Of a stretch of 64,000 bases of DNA, positions 52,115 through 61,193 are shown one piece after another. Source of the DNA: CAUYXJ01 sp963577065 (GTDB lineage Bacteria; Chloroflexota; Dehalococcoidia; Tepidiformales; Tepidiformaceae); NCBI GenBank assembly GCA_963577065.1, contig CAUYXJ010000001.1, positions 27,894-91,893 of the forward strand, written 5' to 3'. The notes below the pieces were generated by a model that was not told where the DNA came from, searched no databases, and saw only the letters and a list, made by a program, of their open reading frames with translations. The stretch's first letter is position 1, and each line of letters begins with the position of its first letter. A program made the translations under genes and the position numbers.

Positions 52115-53644
52115 CTAGCGGGCGAACTCGGTCGCGCGCGTTTCGCGCACAACGGTCACCTTGATCTGGCCCGGATAGTCCACGCTCTCCTCGATCTTCT
52201 GGCTGACATCGCGCGCGATCCTCATCGACTGGAGGTCATCGATTTGGTCAGGTTTGACGATGATTCGAAGCTCGCGCCCCGCTTGGATGGCGAAGGCTTG
52301 CTCGACGCCGGTGAAGCCCTTGGCAATCTCTTCGAGCGTCTGCAGGCGCTTGACGTAACTGTCGAGGGATTCGCGGCGGGCGCCTGGGCGGCCGCCGCTG
52401 ATCGCGTCGGCCATCTGCACGACGACGGCCTCGACGGTCGAGGGCTCGACCTCCTCATGGTGCGCTTCGATGCAGTGAGCGACCTCATCGCGGACGCGGT
52501 AGCGCCGGGCGATATCCGCGCCGATAAGGGCGTGGGTGCCCTCGACCTCGTGGTCGACGGCCTTACCCAGGTCGTGGAGGAAGCCGCCCGCGCGGGCGAT
52601 ATCTTCGTCGGCGCCGATCTCACGGGCGATCATCGAGGCGATGTGGGCAGTCTCGATGGAGTGGCGCATGACGTTCTGGCCGTAGCTCGTGCGGTAGCGG
52701 AGACGGCCGAAGACCTTCATGACCTCGGGGTGGAGGTTGAGGACGTCGGCCTCCTCGGCCGCGGTGTCAGCGGCCTCGGCCATCGTCGTCTCGACGTTCC
52801 GCTGAGCCTTGGTGACCGCTTCCTCGATGCGGGTGGGATGGATGCGGCCATCCTGGACCAGCCCGGCGAGGGCCACGCGAGCGACTTCTCGCCGCACGGG
52901 ATCGAAGGAGCTGACGGTGATGGCGTCGGGCGTGTCGTCGATGATGAGGTCGACGCCGGTGGCCGCTTCGATCGCGCGGATATTGCGCCCTTCGCGGCCG
53001 ATGATGCGCCCCTTCATATCGTCGCTGCCGATGGGAACCACCGAGACGGTGGTCTCGGCGGTCACCTCGCCGGCGAAGCGTTGAATGGCGGTGGCGATGA
53101 CCTTGCGCGCGCGCTGGGCGCCCGTCGCCTCGGCCTCGCGCTCCATCTCCCGAACGCGGCGACTCGCTTCCTCGCGGATCTCGTCGTCGATCGCCGCGAG
53201 CAACTGCTCGCGCGCTTCTTCGCGGCTGAGGCCGCTGACGCGAGCGATTTCGTGGACTTGCTCCTCGCGCAAGCGATCGATCTCGTCTTCGGATTCGCTG
53301 AGCGCCTGTGCGCGCTCGCGCATGCTCGAGTCGCGCTCGTCAACACCTTCGACCTTGCGGTCGAGGTTCTCTTCGCGCTGCGTCAGCCGGTTCTCCGTCC
53401 GCGAGAGCTCTGAGCGCCACTCGCGGATATCGGCTTCGGCGTCGTTGCGGAGTTTCAGCGTCTCCTCTTTGGCCGCGAGCTCGAGCTCACGGCTGTTCGT
53501 TTCGGCCTCAGCGAGGACCCGTCGGGAATCCTCCTCCGCCTGCTGCAGCGATGTCTGCACGGAGCGGCGACGCAGGGCATAGCCCACGCCAAACCCGATC
53601 AGTACCCCCACGAGGCCGGCGATCACGGCAAGTATCGCCGCCAT
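52115..53644 (-). CDS. rny: Ribonuclease Y
   Basis: A membrane-anchored endoribonuclease for mRNA turnover. The 509-aa product has an N-terminal transmembrane helix (ILAVIAGLVGVLIGFGVGYA), a long coiled coil (about 30-190), a KH domain (VVPIGSDDMKGRIIGREGRN, the GxxG motif) and an HD domain (VMRHSIETAHIASMIAREIG, GFLHDLGKAVDHEVEG with catalytic His-Asp) and the C-terminal YPGQIKVTVVRE. Length and order are canonical. A strong hairpin precedes it. Confidence 0.97.
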   Translation of the reverse strand: MAAILAVIAGLVGVLIGFGVGYALRRRSVQTSLQQAEEDSRRVLAEAETNSRELELAAKEETLKLRNDAEADIREWRSELSRTENRLTQREENLDRKVEGVDERDSSMRERAQALSESEDEIDRLREEQVHEIARVSGLSREEAREQLLAAIDDEIREEASRRVREMEREAEATGAQRARKVIATAIQRFAGEVTAETTVSVVPIGSDDMKGRIIGREGRNIRAIEAATGVDLIIDDTPDAITVSSFDPVRREVARVALAGLVQDGRIHPTRIEEAVTKAQRNVETTMAEAADTAAEEADVLNLHPEVMKVFGRLRYRTSYGQNVMRHSIETAHIASMIAREIGADEDIARAGGFLHDLGKAVDHEVEGTHALIGADIARRYRVRDEVAHCIEAHHEEVEPSTVEAVVVQMADAISGGRPGARRESLDSYVKRLQTLEEIAKGFTGVEQAFAIQAGRELRIIVKPDQIDDLQSMRIARDVSQKIEESVDYPGQIKVTVVRETRATEFAR

Positions 53645-53761
53645 GTTGGTGCTCCAAACGAATCGCGAATCGCGACGTAGTCTTCCTGAAGCGGCAAAGG
53701 CCGCCTACCGGCCCGATGGTACGGGCGGTGCGGCGAAGCCGTCAAAGCATTCGCGGCGAGC

Positions 53762-53817
53762 GGCGTCGGCATCGCGCGGCGCCAAGCGCAGCTTCGGCGC
53801 CGGGCGATGCCGACGCC
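53762..53817 (-). terminator. Long hairpin between recX and rny
   Basis: A 22-bp stem with one mismatch: arms 53762-53783 and 53796-53817 (GGCGTCGGCATCGC pairing GCGATGCCGACGCC, then GGCGCC with GGCGCC) around AAGCGCAGCTTC. No T-run follows on the minus strand. It may end the recA-recX transcript or shape the rny leader. Confidence 0.5.
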
Positions 53818-53833
53818 GCCTGACTCCTTCGGC

Positions 53834-54484
53834 TCAGTCGCCTTCGGCTTCGGCCGAGACTTCCTCCCAGACGATGCGCGTGGCTTCAGCGATCTCGCCG
53901 TAGCCGATCCCGCGCCGCCCGAGGAAGCCCGCCAGGCGCTTGCGAAAGGCTTCGAAATCGAGGCCGCTGAGTCGCGGGGCGCGCTGGCGGGCGAGCGCGA
54001 GTGCGGTTTCGCCGTCGTCCGTGCCTTCAGTGGCGCTCTCGATGATCTCGGCCGCGACCCCCCGCCCCCGCAACTCTTGGCGCAGCAGCCGCCGTCCGCG
54101 GGGGGCAAGCGTGGCGCGATCCTGAACCCACGAGCGTGCGAACGCGTCGTCGTCAAGGAGCCCTGCGTTCCGTAGCCGTGCGATCTCGTGATCGATAACA
54201 GCTGGCGTCAGGCCCCGCATTCGTAGCTTCCCTGCCAGCTCGCGTTCGCTGCGGGCGCGATGCGAAAGTAGGCGCAGCGCCCCCTCGTGGGCGGCGACAC
54301 GCTGTTCCTCCTCGTCGATCTGGGCGAGGGAGGTCGCGTCGAGCAGGGCGCCCTCGACGAGACTCGCACGCGCGACGGTCTCCGCGCGGAGCGCGAGGGT
54401 CTCGCCATCGTCCGTGGCAACATCGGCTCGGCCCCGCGAGCGACGGGTGATTCTGGTTATCCGGGGCGCGTGGTCTGCGGGCAT
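53834..54484 (-). CDS. recX: Regulatory protein RecX
   Basis: Inhibits and tunes RecA filaments. The 216-aa product has the three-helix repeats typical of RecX: ALRLLSHRARSERELAGKLR, VIDHEIARLRNAGLLDDDAF with ARSWVQDRATLAPRGRRLLR, and FRKRLAGFLGRRGIGYGEIA. It lies 8 nt after recA on the same strand. Confidence 0.92.
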   Translation of the reverse strand: MPADHAPRITRITRRSRGRADVATDDGETLALRAETVARASLVEGALLDATSLAQIDEEEQRVAAHEGALRLLSHRARSERELAGKLRMRGLTPAVIDHEIARLRNAGLLDDDAFARSWVQDRATLAPRGRRLLRQELRGRGVAAEIIESATEGTDDGETALALARQRAPRLSGLDFEAFRKRLAGFLGRRGIGYGEIAEATRIVWEEVSAEAEGD

Positions 54485-54492
54485 GGCGCCCG

Positions 54493-55614
54493 CTAGCTGC
54501 CACCGACGGCGGCCGGCTCCGCGAGCGCCGGCTCGGCATCGACCGCTGCGGGAGCTTCCTCGTCGGCGGGGGGCTCGATAGGGGGACTGCCGTCGGTCAT
54601 CGCCTCCGACGATAGACCCGCCGCGCTGCGGAGGTCGCGCTCGATCTCTTCGAGGATGTCGACGTTTTCGTGGAGGAACGTCTTTGCGGCTTCGCGGCCC
54701 TGACCGATGCGCAGATCGCCGTAGCTGTAAAACGCTCCCGACTTGGTGAGGATGCCGCTTTCGGCCCCGAGGTCGACGACATCGGCGGTGCGGCTAATCC
54801 CGCGCGGGGGGTTGAACATGATGTCGAATTCCGCCGTGCGGAAGGGGGCGGCCACTTTGTTCTTGACGATCTTTGCGCGCACCCGCCGACCCATCACCTC
54901 GGTGCCCTTCTTGATGCTCTCGATGCCGCGCAGCTCGATGCGGACCGAGGAGTAGAACTTGAGCGCGCGGCCCCCGGGCGTGACCTCGGGGTTGCCGAAG
55001 ACGACCCCGATCTTCTCGCGGAGCTGGTTGATGAAGATGACGGCGGTGCTGGTGCGGGCGATGCTGGAGGTGAGCTTGCGCAGCGCCTGGGACATCAGAC
55101 GCGCCTGGAGGCCGACGTGCGCGTCGCCCATCTCGCCTTCTATCTCCGCACGTGGAACGAGTGCGGCGACGGAGTCGATCACGATGCCATCGATCGCATT
55201 CGATCGCACGAGCGCCTCGCAGATCTCGAGCGCCTGCTCGCCCGTGTCCGGCTGGCTGATGAGCAGCTCCTCGGTGTTGATGCCGAGCTCCTGGGCGTAT
55301 GTCGGTTCGAGGGCGTGCTCGACATCGATGTAGGCGACGGTGCCGCCGGCGCTCTGCGCCCGGGCCATGATGTGCTGGGCGAGCGTGCTCTTGCCCGCCG
55401 CTTCGGGGCCGTAGATCTCGGTCACCCGGCCCCGGGGGATGCCGCCGATGCCGAGGGCGATATCGAGCGAGAGCGAGCCGGTGGAGATGGCGCCGACGGC
55501 CATGTTGGCGCTGGCGTCGCCCATCTTCATGATCGCGCCCTGTCCGTACTGTTTCTCGATCTGACTCAGTGCCAGATCGAGGGCACGATCGCGATCGTTT
55601 TCTTTCTTGGCCAT
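54493..55614 (-). CDS. recA: Recombinase A
   Basis: The central recombinase and SOS co-protease. The 373-aa product has the Walker A box GPEAAGKST (residues 69-77; most bacteria have GPESSGKTT), GGTVAYIDVEHALEPTYAQE, SVAALVPRAEIEGEMGD, the L2 loop region INQLREKIGVVFGNPEVTPG and the C-terminal GAFYSYGDLRIGQGREAAKT with an acidic tail. A near-consensus SOS box lies about 70 nt upstream, and recX follows. Confidence 0.97.
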   Translation of the reverse strand: MAKKENDRDRALDLALSQIEKQYGQGAIMKMGDASANMAVGAISTGSLSLDIALGIGGIPRGRVTEIYGPEAAGKSTLAQHIMARAQSAGGTVAYIDVEHALEPTYAQELGINTEELLISQPDTGEQALEICEALVRSNAIDGIVIDSVAALVPRAEIEGEMGDAHVGLQARLMSQALRKLTSSIARTSTAVIFINQLREKIGVVFGNPEVTPGGRALKFYSSVRIELRGIESIKKGTEVMGRRVRAKIVKNKVAAPFRTAEFDIMFNPPRGISRTADVVDLGAESGILTKSGAFYSYGDLRIGQGREAAKTFLHENVDILEEIERDLRSAAGLSSEAMTDGSPPIEPPADEEAPAAVDAEPALAEPAAVGGS

Positions 55615-55682
55615 GGCGCGCTCCGTGCGGGCGGAAAGATTCGGATGTGCGCGCCCGCTGTCGGCAGATGCTACACGCGATA

Positions 55683-55694
55683 AAACAAATGTTC
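55683..55694 (-). promoter_or_regulatory. SOS-box-like sequence upstream of recA
   Basis: On the minus strand GAACATTTGTTT, one base off the Gram-positive/Chloroflexota-type LexA box GAACNNNNGTTC, inside a short AT-rich stretch 70-80 nt before the recA ATG. Confidence 0.55.
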
Positions 55695-55758
55695 TAGTAC
55701 GACCCCGACGAACCCTGTCGCGGTCGCGATAGTTGCCCGCAGAGCCTACGCTCGGGCG

Positions 55759-56030
55759 ATGGGGCGGATCGAGGTTCGGGTGATTCCTCGCGCGAGCCGT
55801 GACCGTGTCGTTGGCTTCGATGAGAGCGGCGTCCTGGGGGTGCGCGTGACTGCGCCACCGGTCGACGGCGCGCGAACGCGGCGGTCGCGAAGCTCCTCGC
55901 GCGAGCGCTGGGCCTGGCGGCGCGGGAGGTCGTTCTCGCGGGTGGCGAGCGCGGCCGGACGAAGCGCTTCGATCTGCCGATCAGCGCCGAAGAGGCGCGG
56001 AAGCGGCTCGAGACTACGGCCGGCTCCTAG
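55759..56030 (+). pseudogene. DUF167/YggU-family gene, frameshifted
   Basis: The N-terminal part (GRIEVRVIPRASRDRVVGFD, GVLGVRVTAPPVDGA) is in one frame from ATG 55759. The C-terminal part (NAAVAKLLARALGLAAREVV, LAGGERGRTKRFDLPISAEE) is in the next frame, ending TAG at 56030. Adding one G near 55868-55874 restores the family signature PPVDGAANAAVAKLLA and an ordinary ~90-aa DUF167 protein (function unknown). The frame that runs on to 56226 is not part of the gene. Confidence 0.85.
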
Positions 56031-56141
56031 CCGGCCGCTCGCAGCCTCGCGGGCTCGCGTCCCTGCCTGCAGACGCCGGCAAGGGTGGGCCGGGCCGGCA
56101 TCCGAACAACGTCCGAGTGCGCAGATCGCCCCGAAGGCACC

Positions 56142-56906
56142 TCAAAAGACATCGAAGAGGTTGAAGCGGGGGCCGTCCTTGCAGCAGAGGCGGACACCGT
56201 GGCGGGTGAAGACAGCGCAACCGTAACAAAGCCCCCAGCCGCAGGGCATGTTTTCCTCCATCAGGATCTCGGGGGTTTGGCGGCGGCCGTTCTGCCGCAG
56301 GGCATCGGCCATCGCGGCGAACATCGCGTTCGGACCGCAGGCGTAGAGCTTGCTCGACCAGTCGACGTAGGGCGCGAGGTGCTCGGTGACGCGCCCTTCG
56401 AGGCCTTGCGAACCGTCCTCGGTGACGACTACGTACTCGACATCGCTGGGCCAGGCGGCGGCGGGGAGGAGCTGGGTCGCCGTGCGCGCGCCCATCAGCG
56501 CGGTGACCTGATGCCCCTTTGCGACGGCAACTTCGGCGAGATCGATCATGGGGGCGACGCCCACCCCCCCAGCTACCAGGAGGAGATTCCCGGACCCGTC
56601 GGGCAGGCGGAAGCCTTTCCCCAGAGGCCCGTAGAGGGCGACGGCGTCTCCACGCCGGCGGGTCACGAGCCAGTCCGTCCCTCGTCCGGAAACCGCGTAG
56701 AGCAGCGCGATCCTGCCTTCCTTCGCGCGATGAACGCTGAAGGCGCGGGAGAACATCGGCTCACCCCCCTCGGGAGCGCAGCGAACCATCACGAACTGAC
56801 CCGGTTGGTGCCCCGTGGCGGCGAGTCCCGGTGCATCCAGCCAGATGACGTAGCCGCCCTCGTAGCAGGCCTCGTTCGAGAGAACCGTCGCCTGCTCGCG
56901 GATCAT
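56142..56906 (-). CDS. pyrK: Dihydroorotate dehydrogenase electron-transfer subunit
   Basis: The FAD/[2Fe-2S] partner of PyrD1B, passing electrons from dihydroorotate to NAD+. The 254-aa product has the FAD-binding region (GQFVMVRCAPEGGEPMFSRA), the NAD-binding segment (LLLVAGGVGVAPMIDLAEVA), and the C-terminal iron-sulphur Cys cluster MPCGWGLCYGCAVFTRHG with RLCCKDGP. The ATG overlaps the carB stop (ATGA). The catalytic subunit PyrD is not in the window and may lie elsewhere. Confidence 0.93.
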   Translation of the reverse strand: MIREQATVLSNEACYEGGYVIWLDAPGLAATGHQPGQFVMVRCAPEGGEPMFSRAFSVHRAKEGRIALLYAVSGRGTDWLVTRRRGDAVALYGPLGKGFRLPDGSGNLLLVAGGVGVAPMIDLAEVAVAKGHQVTALMGARTATQLLPAAAWPSDVEYVVVTEDGSQGLEGRVTEHLAPYVDWSSKLYACGPNAMFAAMADALRQNGRRQTPEILMEENMPCGWGLCYGCAVFTRHGVRLCCKDGPRFNLFDVF

Positions 56907-59900
56907 TGGCCCACGTACTCGTCCAGCCGGGCGACGGAGGGCGAGGCCGAGCCCCGGAGCGCTTCGATCGCCGCCTTCGCGGTATCGATCGAGGTGAAGC
57001 ACGGAATCCGCTGCTCGGCCGCCGCGCGGCGGATGTGGAAGCCATCTCGGAGCGAACCGGTCAGCCGACCTTCGGGCGTGTTCACGACGCAACGGACCGT
57101 GCCGTCCTTGATGACGTCGACGACGTTCGGGTGAGAGCCGCTCAGGACCTTCGTGACGACGGTGGCGGGGATGTCGAGCGCCTCCAACATGGCGCCGGTG
57201 CCCTCTGTTGCGTAGAGGGGGCAGTTCGATTCATGCAGACCGTGGACGAGAGCCAAGGCCTCGGCCTTGGTGCGGTCGCTAAGCGAAAGGAGCACGGGCG
57301 TGCCCGGCTCGAGTGAGAGGTCGGCGGCGACCAACGCCTTCGCCAGTGCGGCCTCGTAGCTGTGGTCGATCCCCATGACCTCGCCGGTGCTCTTCATCTC
57401 TGGGCCGAGGTAGGTGTCGACCTGGGCGAGCTTGGACATCGAAAACACTGGGGCTTTGACCGCGACGAGATCGCGCTCGGGCCAGAGGCCGCCATCGTAG
57501 CCCTGGCTCGCGAGGGTCTCGCCCAGCATCGCCCGGACCGCGAGGCGCACCATCGGCACGCCCGTCACCTTCGAAAGGAACGGGACGGTGCGGCTGGCGC
57601 GCGGGTTGACCTCGATGACGAAGACCTGAGCCTCTTGGCCGGGCCCACGAGGGAGGATGACGTACTGGATGTTGGTGAGGCCGATCGCGCCAATGGCCAG
57701 CACGATCTGCTCGGTGTAGCTGCAGACGAGGGCGCGCTCGTCTGCGTCGAGATGGAGAGGGGGGTAGACCGCGATGGAGTCGCCGGAGTGGACGCCGGCG
57801 CGCTCGATGTGCTCCATGATGCCGGGGATGAGGACCTGCTCGCCATCGCAGATAGCGTCGACTTCGACCTCGCGGCCTTCGAGGTATTTGTCGATGAGGA
57901 TGGGCCGCCCCTCGGCAGCTTCGGCAGCCTGCGCGAGGAAGCCGACGAGCTCGCCGGCGTTCTGAACGATCTCCATGGCACGGCCGCCGAGCACGTACGA
58001 GGGGCGCACCAGGACCGGATAGCCGATTCGCTGCGCGGTCTTCATGCCTTCTTCGAGGGTGCGGACGGCCGCCCCTGGAGGCTGGGGGATGCCGAGGTCC
58101 TGAAGGAAGCGCTCGAAGAGCTCGCGGTCCTCGGCGGTGTCGATCGTCTCCGCGCTCGAGCCAATGATCGGCTGGCCCGCACGGCGCAGCGGTTCGGCGA
58201 GGTTTACGGCGGTCTGCCCACCGAATTGGACGATGCTGCTGGGCGAGTCGCCCCCTTCCCCGGCTTCGTTCTCGAGGATATTGCGGACGGCTTCCTCATC
58301 GAGGGGTTCGAAGTAGAGGCGATCACTGGTATCGAAGTCGGTGGAGACGGTCTCTGGGTTCGAGTTCACGAGGATCGCCCGGCGGCCGGCCCCCTGCAGG
58401 GCCCAGGCAGCGTGCACGCTCGCGTAGTCGAACTCGATTCCCTGGCCGATGCGGATCGGCCCGCTGCCGAGCACCACTGTCGATTCGCCCGGATGAGGGA
58501 CGGCTTCGTTCTCTTCTTCGTAGGTCGAGTAGAAGTAGGGCGTGATCGCATCGAACTCGGCGGCGCAGGTATCGACCATCTTGTAGACCGGCCGCACCCC
58601 CAGCTGCTGGCGTAGCTCCCGTACTTGCTCGGGTAACCGGTCTGCGAGCTGGCCCACCATTTCGTCGCTAAAGCCCATGCGCTTCGCCGCGAGCAGAAGT
58701 TCATGGCCGAGGGGCTCCGAGAGGAGTCGCCGTTCCATCAGCACGAGCCGCTGCAAGCGATCAAGAAACCACGGATCGACACCAGTCTCGGCGGCGATCT
58801 CGGATAGCGGACGGTCGCGGCGGAGGGCTGCCATCAGCGCCCACAAGCGAGTGTCGGTAGGGCCGAGGTCGATCGGTTCCGTGATCCAGGCGGGGTTCTC
58901 CCAGAGCAGCGTTCGCCGCCCGAACTCGAGGGAGCGGACGGCCTTCGTCAGCGCCCCCTCGAAGGTGCGGTCGATGGCCATGACCTCGCCGGTGGCCTTC
59001 ATCTGGGTCCCGAGTTGGCGATCGGCGAGCGCAAACTTGTCGAACGGCCAGCGCGGGATCTTCACCACGCAGTAGTCGAGCGCAGGCTCGAAGGCGGCGG
59101 TGGTGCGCTGCGTGACCGCGTTCGGGATCTCGTCGAGGGTCTTGCCGCAGGCGATTTTCGCCGCCACGCGCGCGATCGGGTAGCCGGTCGCCTTCGAGGC
59201 GAGGGCCGAGGAGCGAGAAACGCGCGGGTTCACCTCGATGACGTAGTAGGGGAGTGGATCGTTCGGATCGCCCTCCCAATCGCGTACATCTTTGCGCGGG
59301 GCGAGGGAGAACTGGATGTTGCAGCCGCCTTCGATCCCGAGCTCCGCGATGATGCGGAGCGAGGCCGAGCGCAGCATCTGGTAGTCCTTGTCGCTGAGCG
59401 TCTGCGAGGGCGCGACCACGATCGAGTCGCCCGTGTGGATGCCCATGGGGTCGAGGTTCTCCATATTGCAGATCGTCACGCAGTTGCCCGCGCCGTCTCG
59501 CATCACCTCGTACTCGATTTCCTTCCAGCCACCCAGATAGCGCTCGATGAGCACCTGCGAGATGGGGCTGGCGGCGAGCCCGCCCGCCGCGATCAGGCTG
59601 AGCTGTTCGGGTGTGCGGGCGATCCCGCCGCCCGTTCCCCCGAGGGTGTAGGCCGGGCGCACGACGGCGGGCAGCCCGATGGTGGCCGCGGCGGCCTCGC
59701 ACTGCTCGAGCGTCGTGCAACTTTCGCTTTCGAGCACGGGTTCGCCGATCGTCGCGAGGAGCGCGTTGAACAGCTCGCGGTCTTCGGCCCGCCGGATCGC
59801 CTCCAGGGGTGTGCCCAGGAGGCGCACGCCATAGCGATCGAGAACGCCGGCGTTGTCGAGGTCAACCGCGAGATTGAGCCCGGTCTGTCCCCCGAGCGTT

Positions 59901-60151
59901 GCGAGCAGCCCTTCCGGGCGCTCACGTTCGATGATGCGTTCGATCACGGGCACGGTGAGCGGTTCAATGTAGACGGCGTCGGCGATGTCGAGGTCGGTCA
60001 TGATGGTGGCGGGGTTGGAGTTCACGAGGATGCTTCGAACTCCCTCCTCACGGACGGCCTTGCAGGCCTGGGTGCCCGCATAGTCGAACTCCGCGGCCTG
60101 TCCGATGACGATTGCGCCCGAGCCGATGATGAGGACGCTTTCGGGCTTCAT
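56903..60151 (-). CDS. carB: Carbamoyl-phosphate synthase large subunit
   Basis: The 1082-aa ATP-grasp enzyme makes carbamoyl phosphate from bicarbonate, ammonia and two ATP. Two homologous halves are visible: ESVLIIGSGAIVIGQAAEFD with NPATIMTDLDIADAVYIEPL in the first and STVVLGSGPIRIGQGIEFDY with NPETVSTDFDTSDRLYFEPL in the second, each with a carbamate-grasp core (NPRVSRSSALASKATGYPIA; NPRASRTVPFLSKVTGVPMV). The C-terminal MGS-like allosteric domain ends the protein. Full length. It is co-oriented with pyrK and the upstream genes. Confidence 0.98.
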   Translation of the reverse strand: MKPESVLIIGSGAIVIGQAAEFDYAGTQACKAVREEGVRSILVNSNPATIMTDLDIADAVYIEPLTVPVIERIIERERPEGLLATLGGQTGLNLAVDLDNAGVLDRYGVRLLGTPLEAIRRAEDRELFNALLATIGEPVLESESCTTLEQCEAAAATIGLPAVVRPAYTLGGTGGGIARTPEQLSLIAAGGLAASPISQVLIERYLGGWKEIEYEVMRDGAGNCVTICNMENLDPMGIHTGDSIVVAPSQTLSDKDYQMLRSASLRIIAELGIEGGCNIQFSLAPRKDVRDWEGDPNDPLPYYVIEVNPRVSRSSALASKATGYPIARVAAKIACGKTLDEIPNAVTQRTTAAFEPALDYCVVKIPRWPFDKFALADRQLGTQMKATGEVMAIDRTFEGALTKAVRSLEFGRRTLLWENPAWITEPIDLGPTDTRLWALMAALRRDRPLSEIAAETGVDPWFLDRLQRLVLMERRLLSEPLGHELLLAAKRMGFSDEMVGQLADRLPEQVRELRQQLGVRPVYKMVDTCAAEFDAITPYFYSTYEEENEAVPHPGESTVVLGSGPIRIGQGIEFDYASVHAAWALQGAGRRAILVNSNPETVSTDFDTSDRLYFEPLDEEAVRNILENEAGEGGDSPSSIVQFGGQTAVNLAEPLRRAGQPIIGSSAETIDTAEDRELFERFLQDLGIPQPPGAAVRTLEEGMKTAQRIGYPVLVRPSYVLGGRAMEIVQNAGELVGFLAQAAEAAEGRPILIDKYLEGREVEVDAICDGEQVLIPGIMEHIERAGVHSGDSIAVYPPLHLDADERALVCSYTEQIVLAIGAIGLTNIQYVILPRGPGQEAQVFVIEVNPRASRTVPFLSKVTGVPMVRLAVRAMLGETLASQGYDGGLWPERDLVAVKAPVFSMSKLAQVDTYLGPEMKSTGEVMGIDHSYEAALAKALVAADLSLEPGTPVLLSLSDRTKAEALALVHGLHESNCPLYATEGTGAMLEALDIPATVVTKVLSGSHPNVVDVIKDGTVRCVVNTPEGRLTGSLRDGFHIRRAAAEQRIPCFTSIDTAKAAIEALRGSASPSVARLDEYVGQ

Positions 60152-60229
60152 CGCGACACACCGCGGGCGCGGATCGCTTCGACCGCTGGCCTCGAGGTCG
60201 CGGCTTTGGGGGTGATCCGCATCGTCCCG

Positions 60230-60739
60230 CTACCTCGCGGCGGCCGGCTGCCGGCGGGCGATCCGGCTGATTCCCCGGCGCACGGGGCGCAGCGTGAGGA
60301 TGAGGAGGAGGAGGGGCGCGAGGATGGTGAGATCGATCGTCCCGTTGAGGAGGAGCATGCCCTCGAACACGCCGGCCCCCAGGCCAACGATCATGGGAAC
60401 CACGTAGTGGCTGCGGTCGCGGATGTTCTCGCCCATGAGGCCGAGCGCGAGGAGGGTGAGGAAGAGGCCCGTGAGTCCCAGGGCACCGGCGAAGACGCGA
60501 GCCCAGAACCGGCCCGCGTCGCCACCGAGGATGTTCTCGCCGACGAAACTCGCCGCGAGAACGATCAGGGCGGTGGTCCAGGCGGTGACCGCGACCGCCA
60601 GCACCGGGTCCGGCCAGCCCGAGGGCGGGCGTGGGGGGCGCAACGGCGCGTTTCGCCGCCGTAGCCCTGCGCCGCGCGGCAGTGCCCCGCCTCGGGCGGG
60701 TGGGGGCAGTGGCCGTCGCGGTGGTTGCGCGGTTGCCAC
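60230..60739 (-). CDS. Uncharacterised membrane protein in the pyr cluster
   Basis: A 169-aa protein. The N-terminal 45 residues are Pro/Arg-rich and cytosolic. Four hydrophobic segments follow (VLAVAVTAWTTALIVLAASF, VFAGALGLTGLFLTLLALGL, YVVPMIVGLGAGVFEGMLLL, ILAPLLLLILTL). No family is recognised. It lies 1 nt from the upstream GNAT gene and 78 nt before carB, so it belongs to the operon, though a link to pyrimidine synthesis is unproven. Confidence 0.65.
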   Translation of the reverse strand: MATAQPPRRPLPPPARGGALPRGAGLRRRNAPLRPPRPPSGWPDPVLAVAVTAWTTALIVLAASFVGENILGGDAGRFWARVFAGALGLTGLFLTLLALGLMGENIRDRSHYVVPMIVGLGAGVFEGMLLLNGTIDLTILAPLLLLILTLRPVRRGISRIARRQPAAAR

Positions 60740-60740
60740 G

Positions 60741-61193
60741 TTAGAGGGGGAGCTCGAAGGTCATGTCGGGATTGCGGAGGGGCACCATCGCGCCGATGCC
60801 GGAGAGGAAGCTCAGCGCCGGTTCGTTCTCCGCGGGCAAGCGGCCGCGAATCCGCCGGTAGCCGAGATCGCGGGCGAGTTCGATCAGTTCCTCCGCGAGC
60901 TGGGTAGCGATTCCCCGCCGGCGGTGGTCGGTCAGTACCCAGACGCCGAGGACTCCCGTCTCGGGCTCACCGGGGCCTGCCTCGAGGGCGCCGAAGGCGA
61001 CCGGGATGGAGCCATCGAGGGCGAGGACGACCGCGCCGCGGTCGCCCATCTGCGCCAGCCAGGTTTCCGCAGCAGGTCCGTCGAGGGCAGGGGGGAGGCC
61101 GATGTTCGGTTCGTCGCGAAGGGCGTGGGCGATCGAGGCGATCGCCGGCGCATCGGCGGGCGTCGCTCGCTGGAGGGCCGTCGTGCGCGTCAT
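60741..61193 (-). CDS. GNAT N-acetyltransferase in the pyr cluster
   Basis: A 150-aa GCN5-family protein: TTALQRATPADAPAIASIAH, VLGVWVLTDHRRRGIATQLA with acetyl-CoA motif RRRGIA, EELIELARDLGYRRIRGRLP and NEPALSFLSGIGAMVP. The ATG overlaps the carA stop (ATGA). Target unknown. Confidence 0.88.
   Translation of the reverse strand: MTRTTALQRATPADAPAIASIAHALRDEPNIGLPPALDGPAAETWLAQMGDRGAVVLALDGSIPVAFGALEAGPGEPETGVLGVWVLTDHRRRGIATQLAEELIELARDLGYRRIRGRLPAENEPALSFLSGIGAMVPLRNPDMTFELPL

Noticed and set aside
56031..56226. C-terminal extension of the DUF167 frame to 56226
   Set aside because: The residues after the frameshift in that frame are low-complexity Arg/Pro and unlike the family; the real C-terminus is in the other frame ending at 56030.
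59015..60664. A 549-codon plus-strand open frame
   Set aside because: Antisense to carB and the small membrane gene; no recognisable motif.
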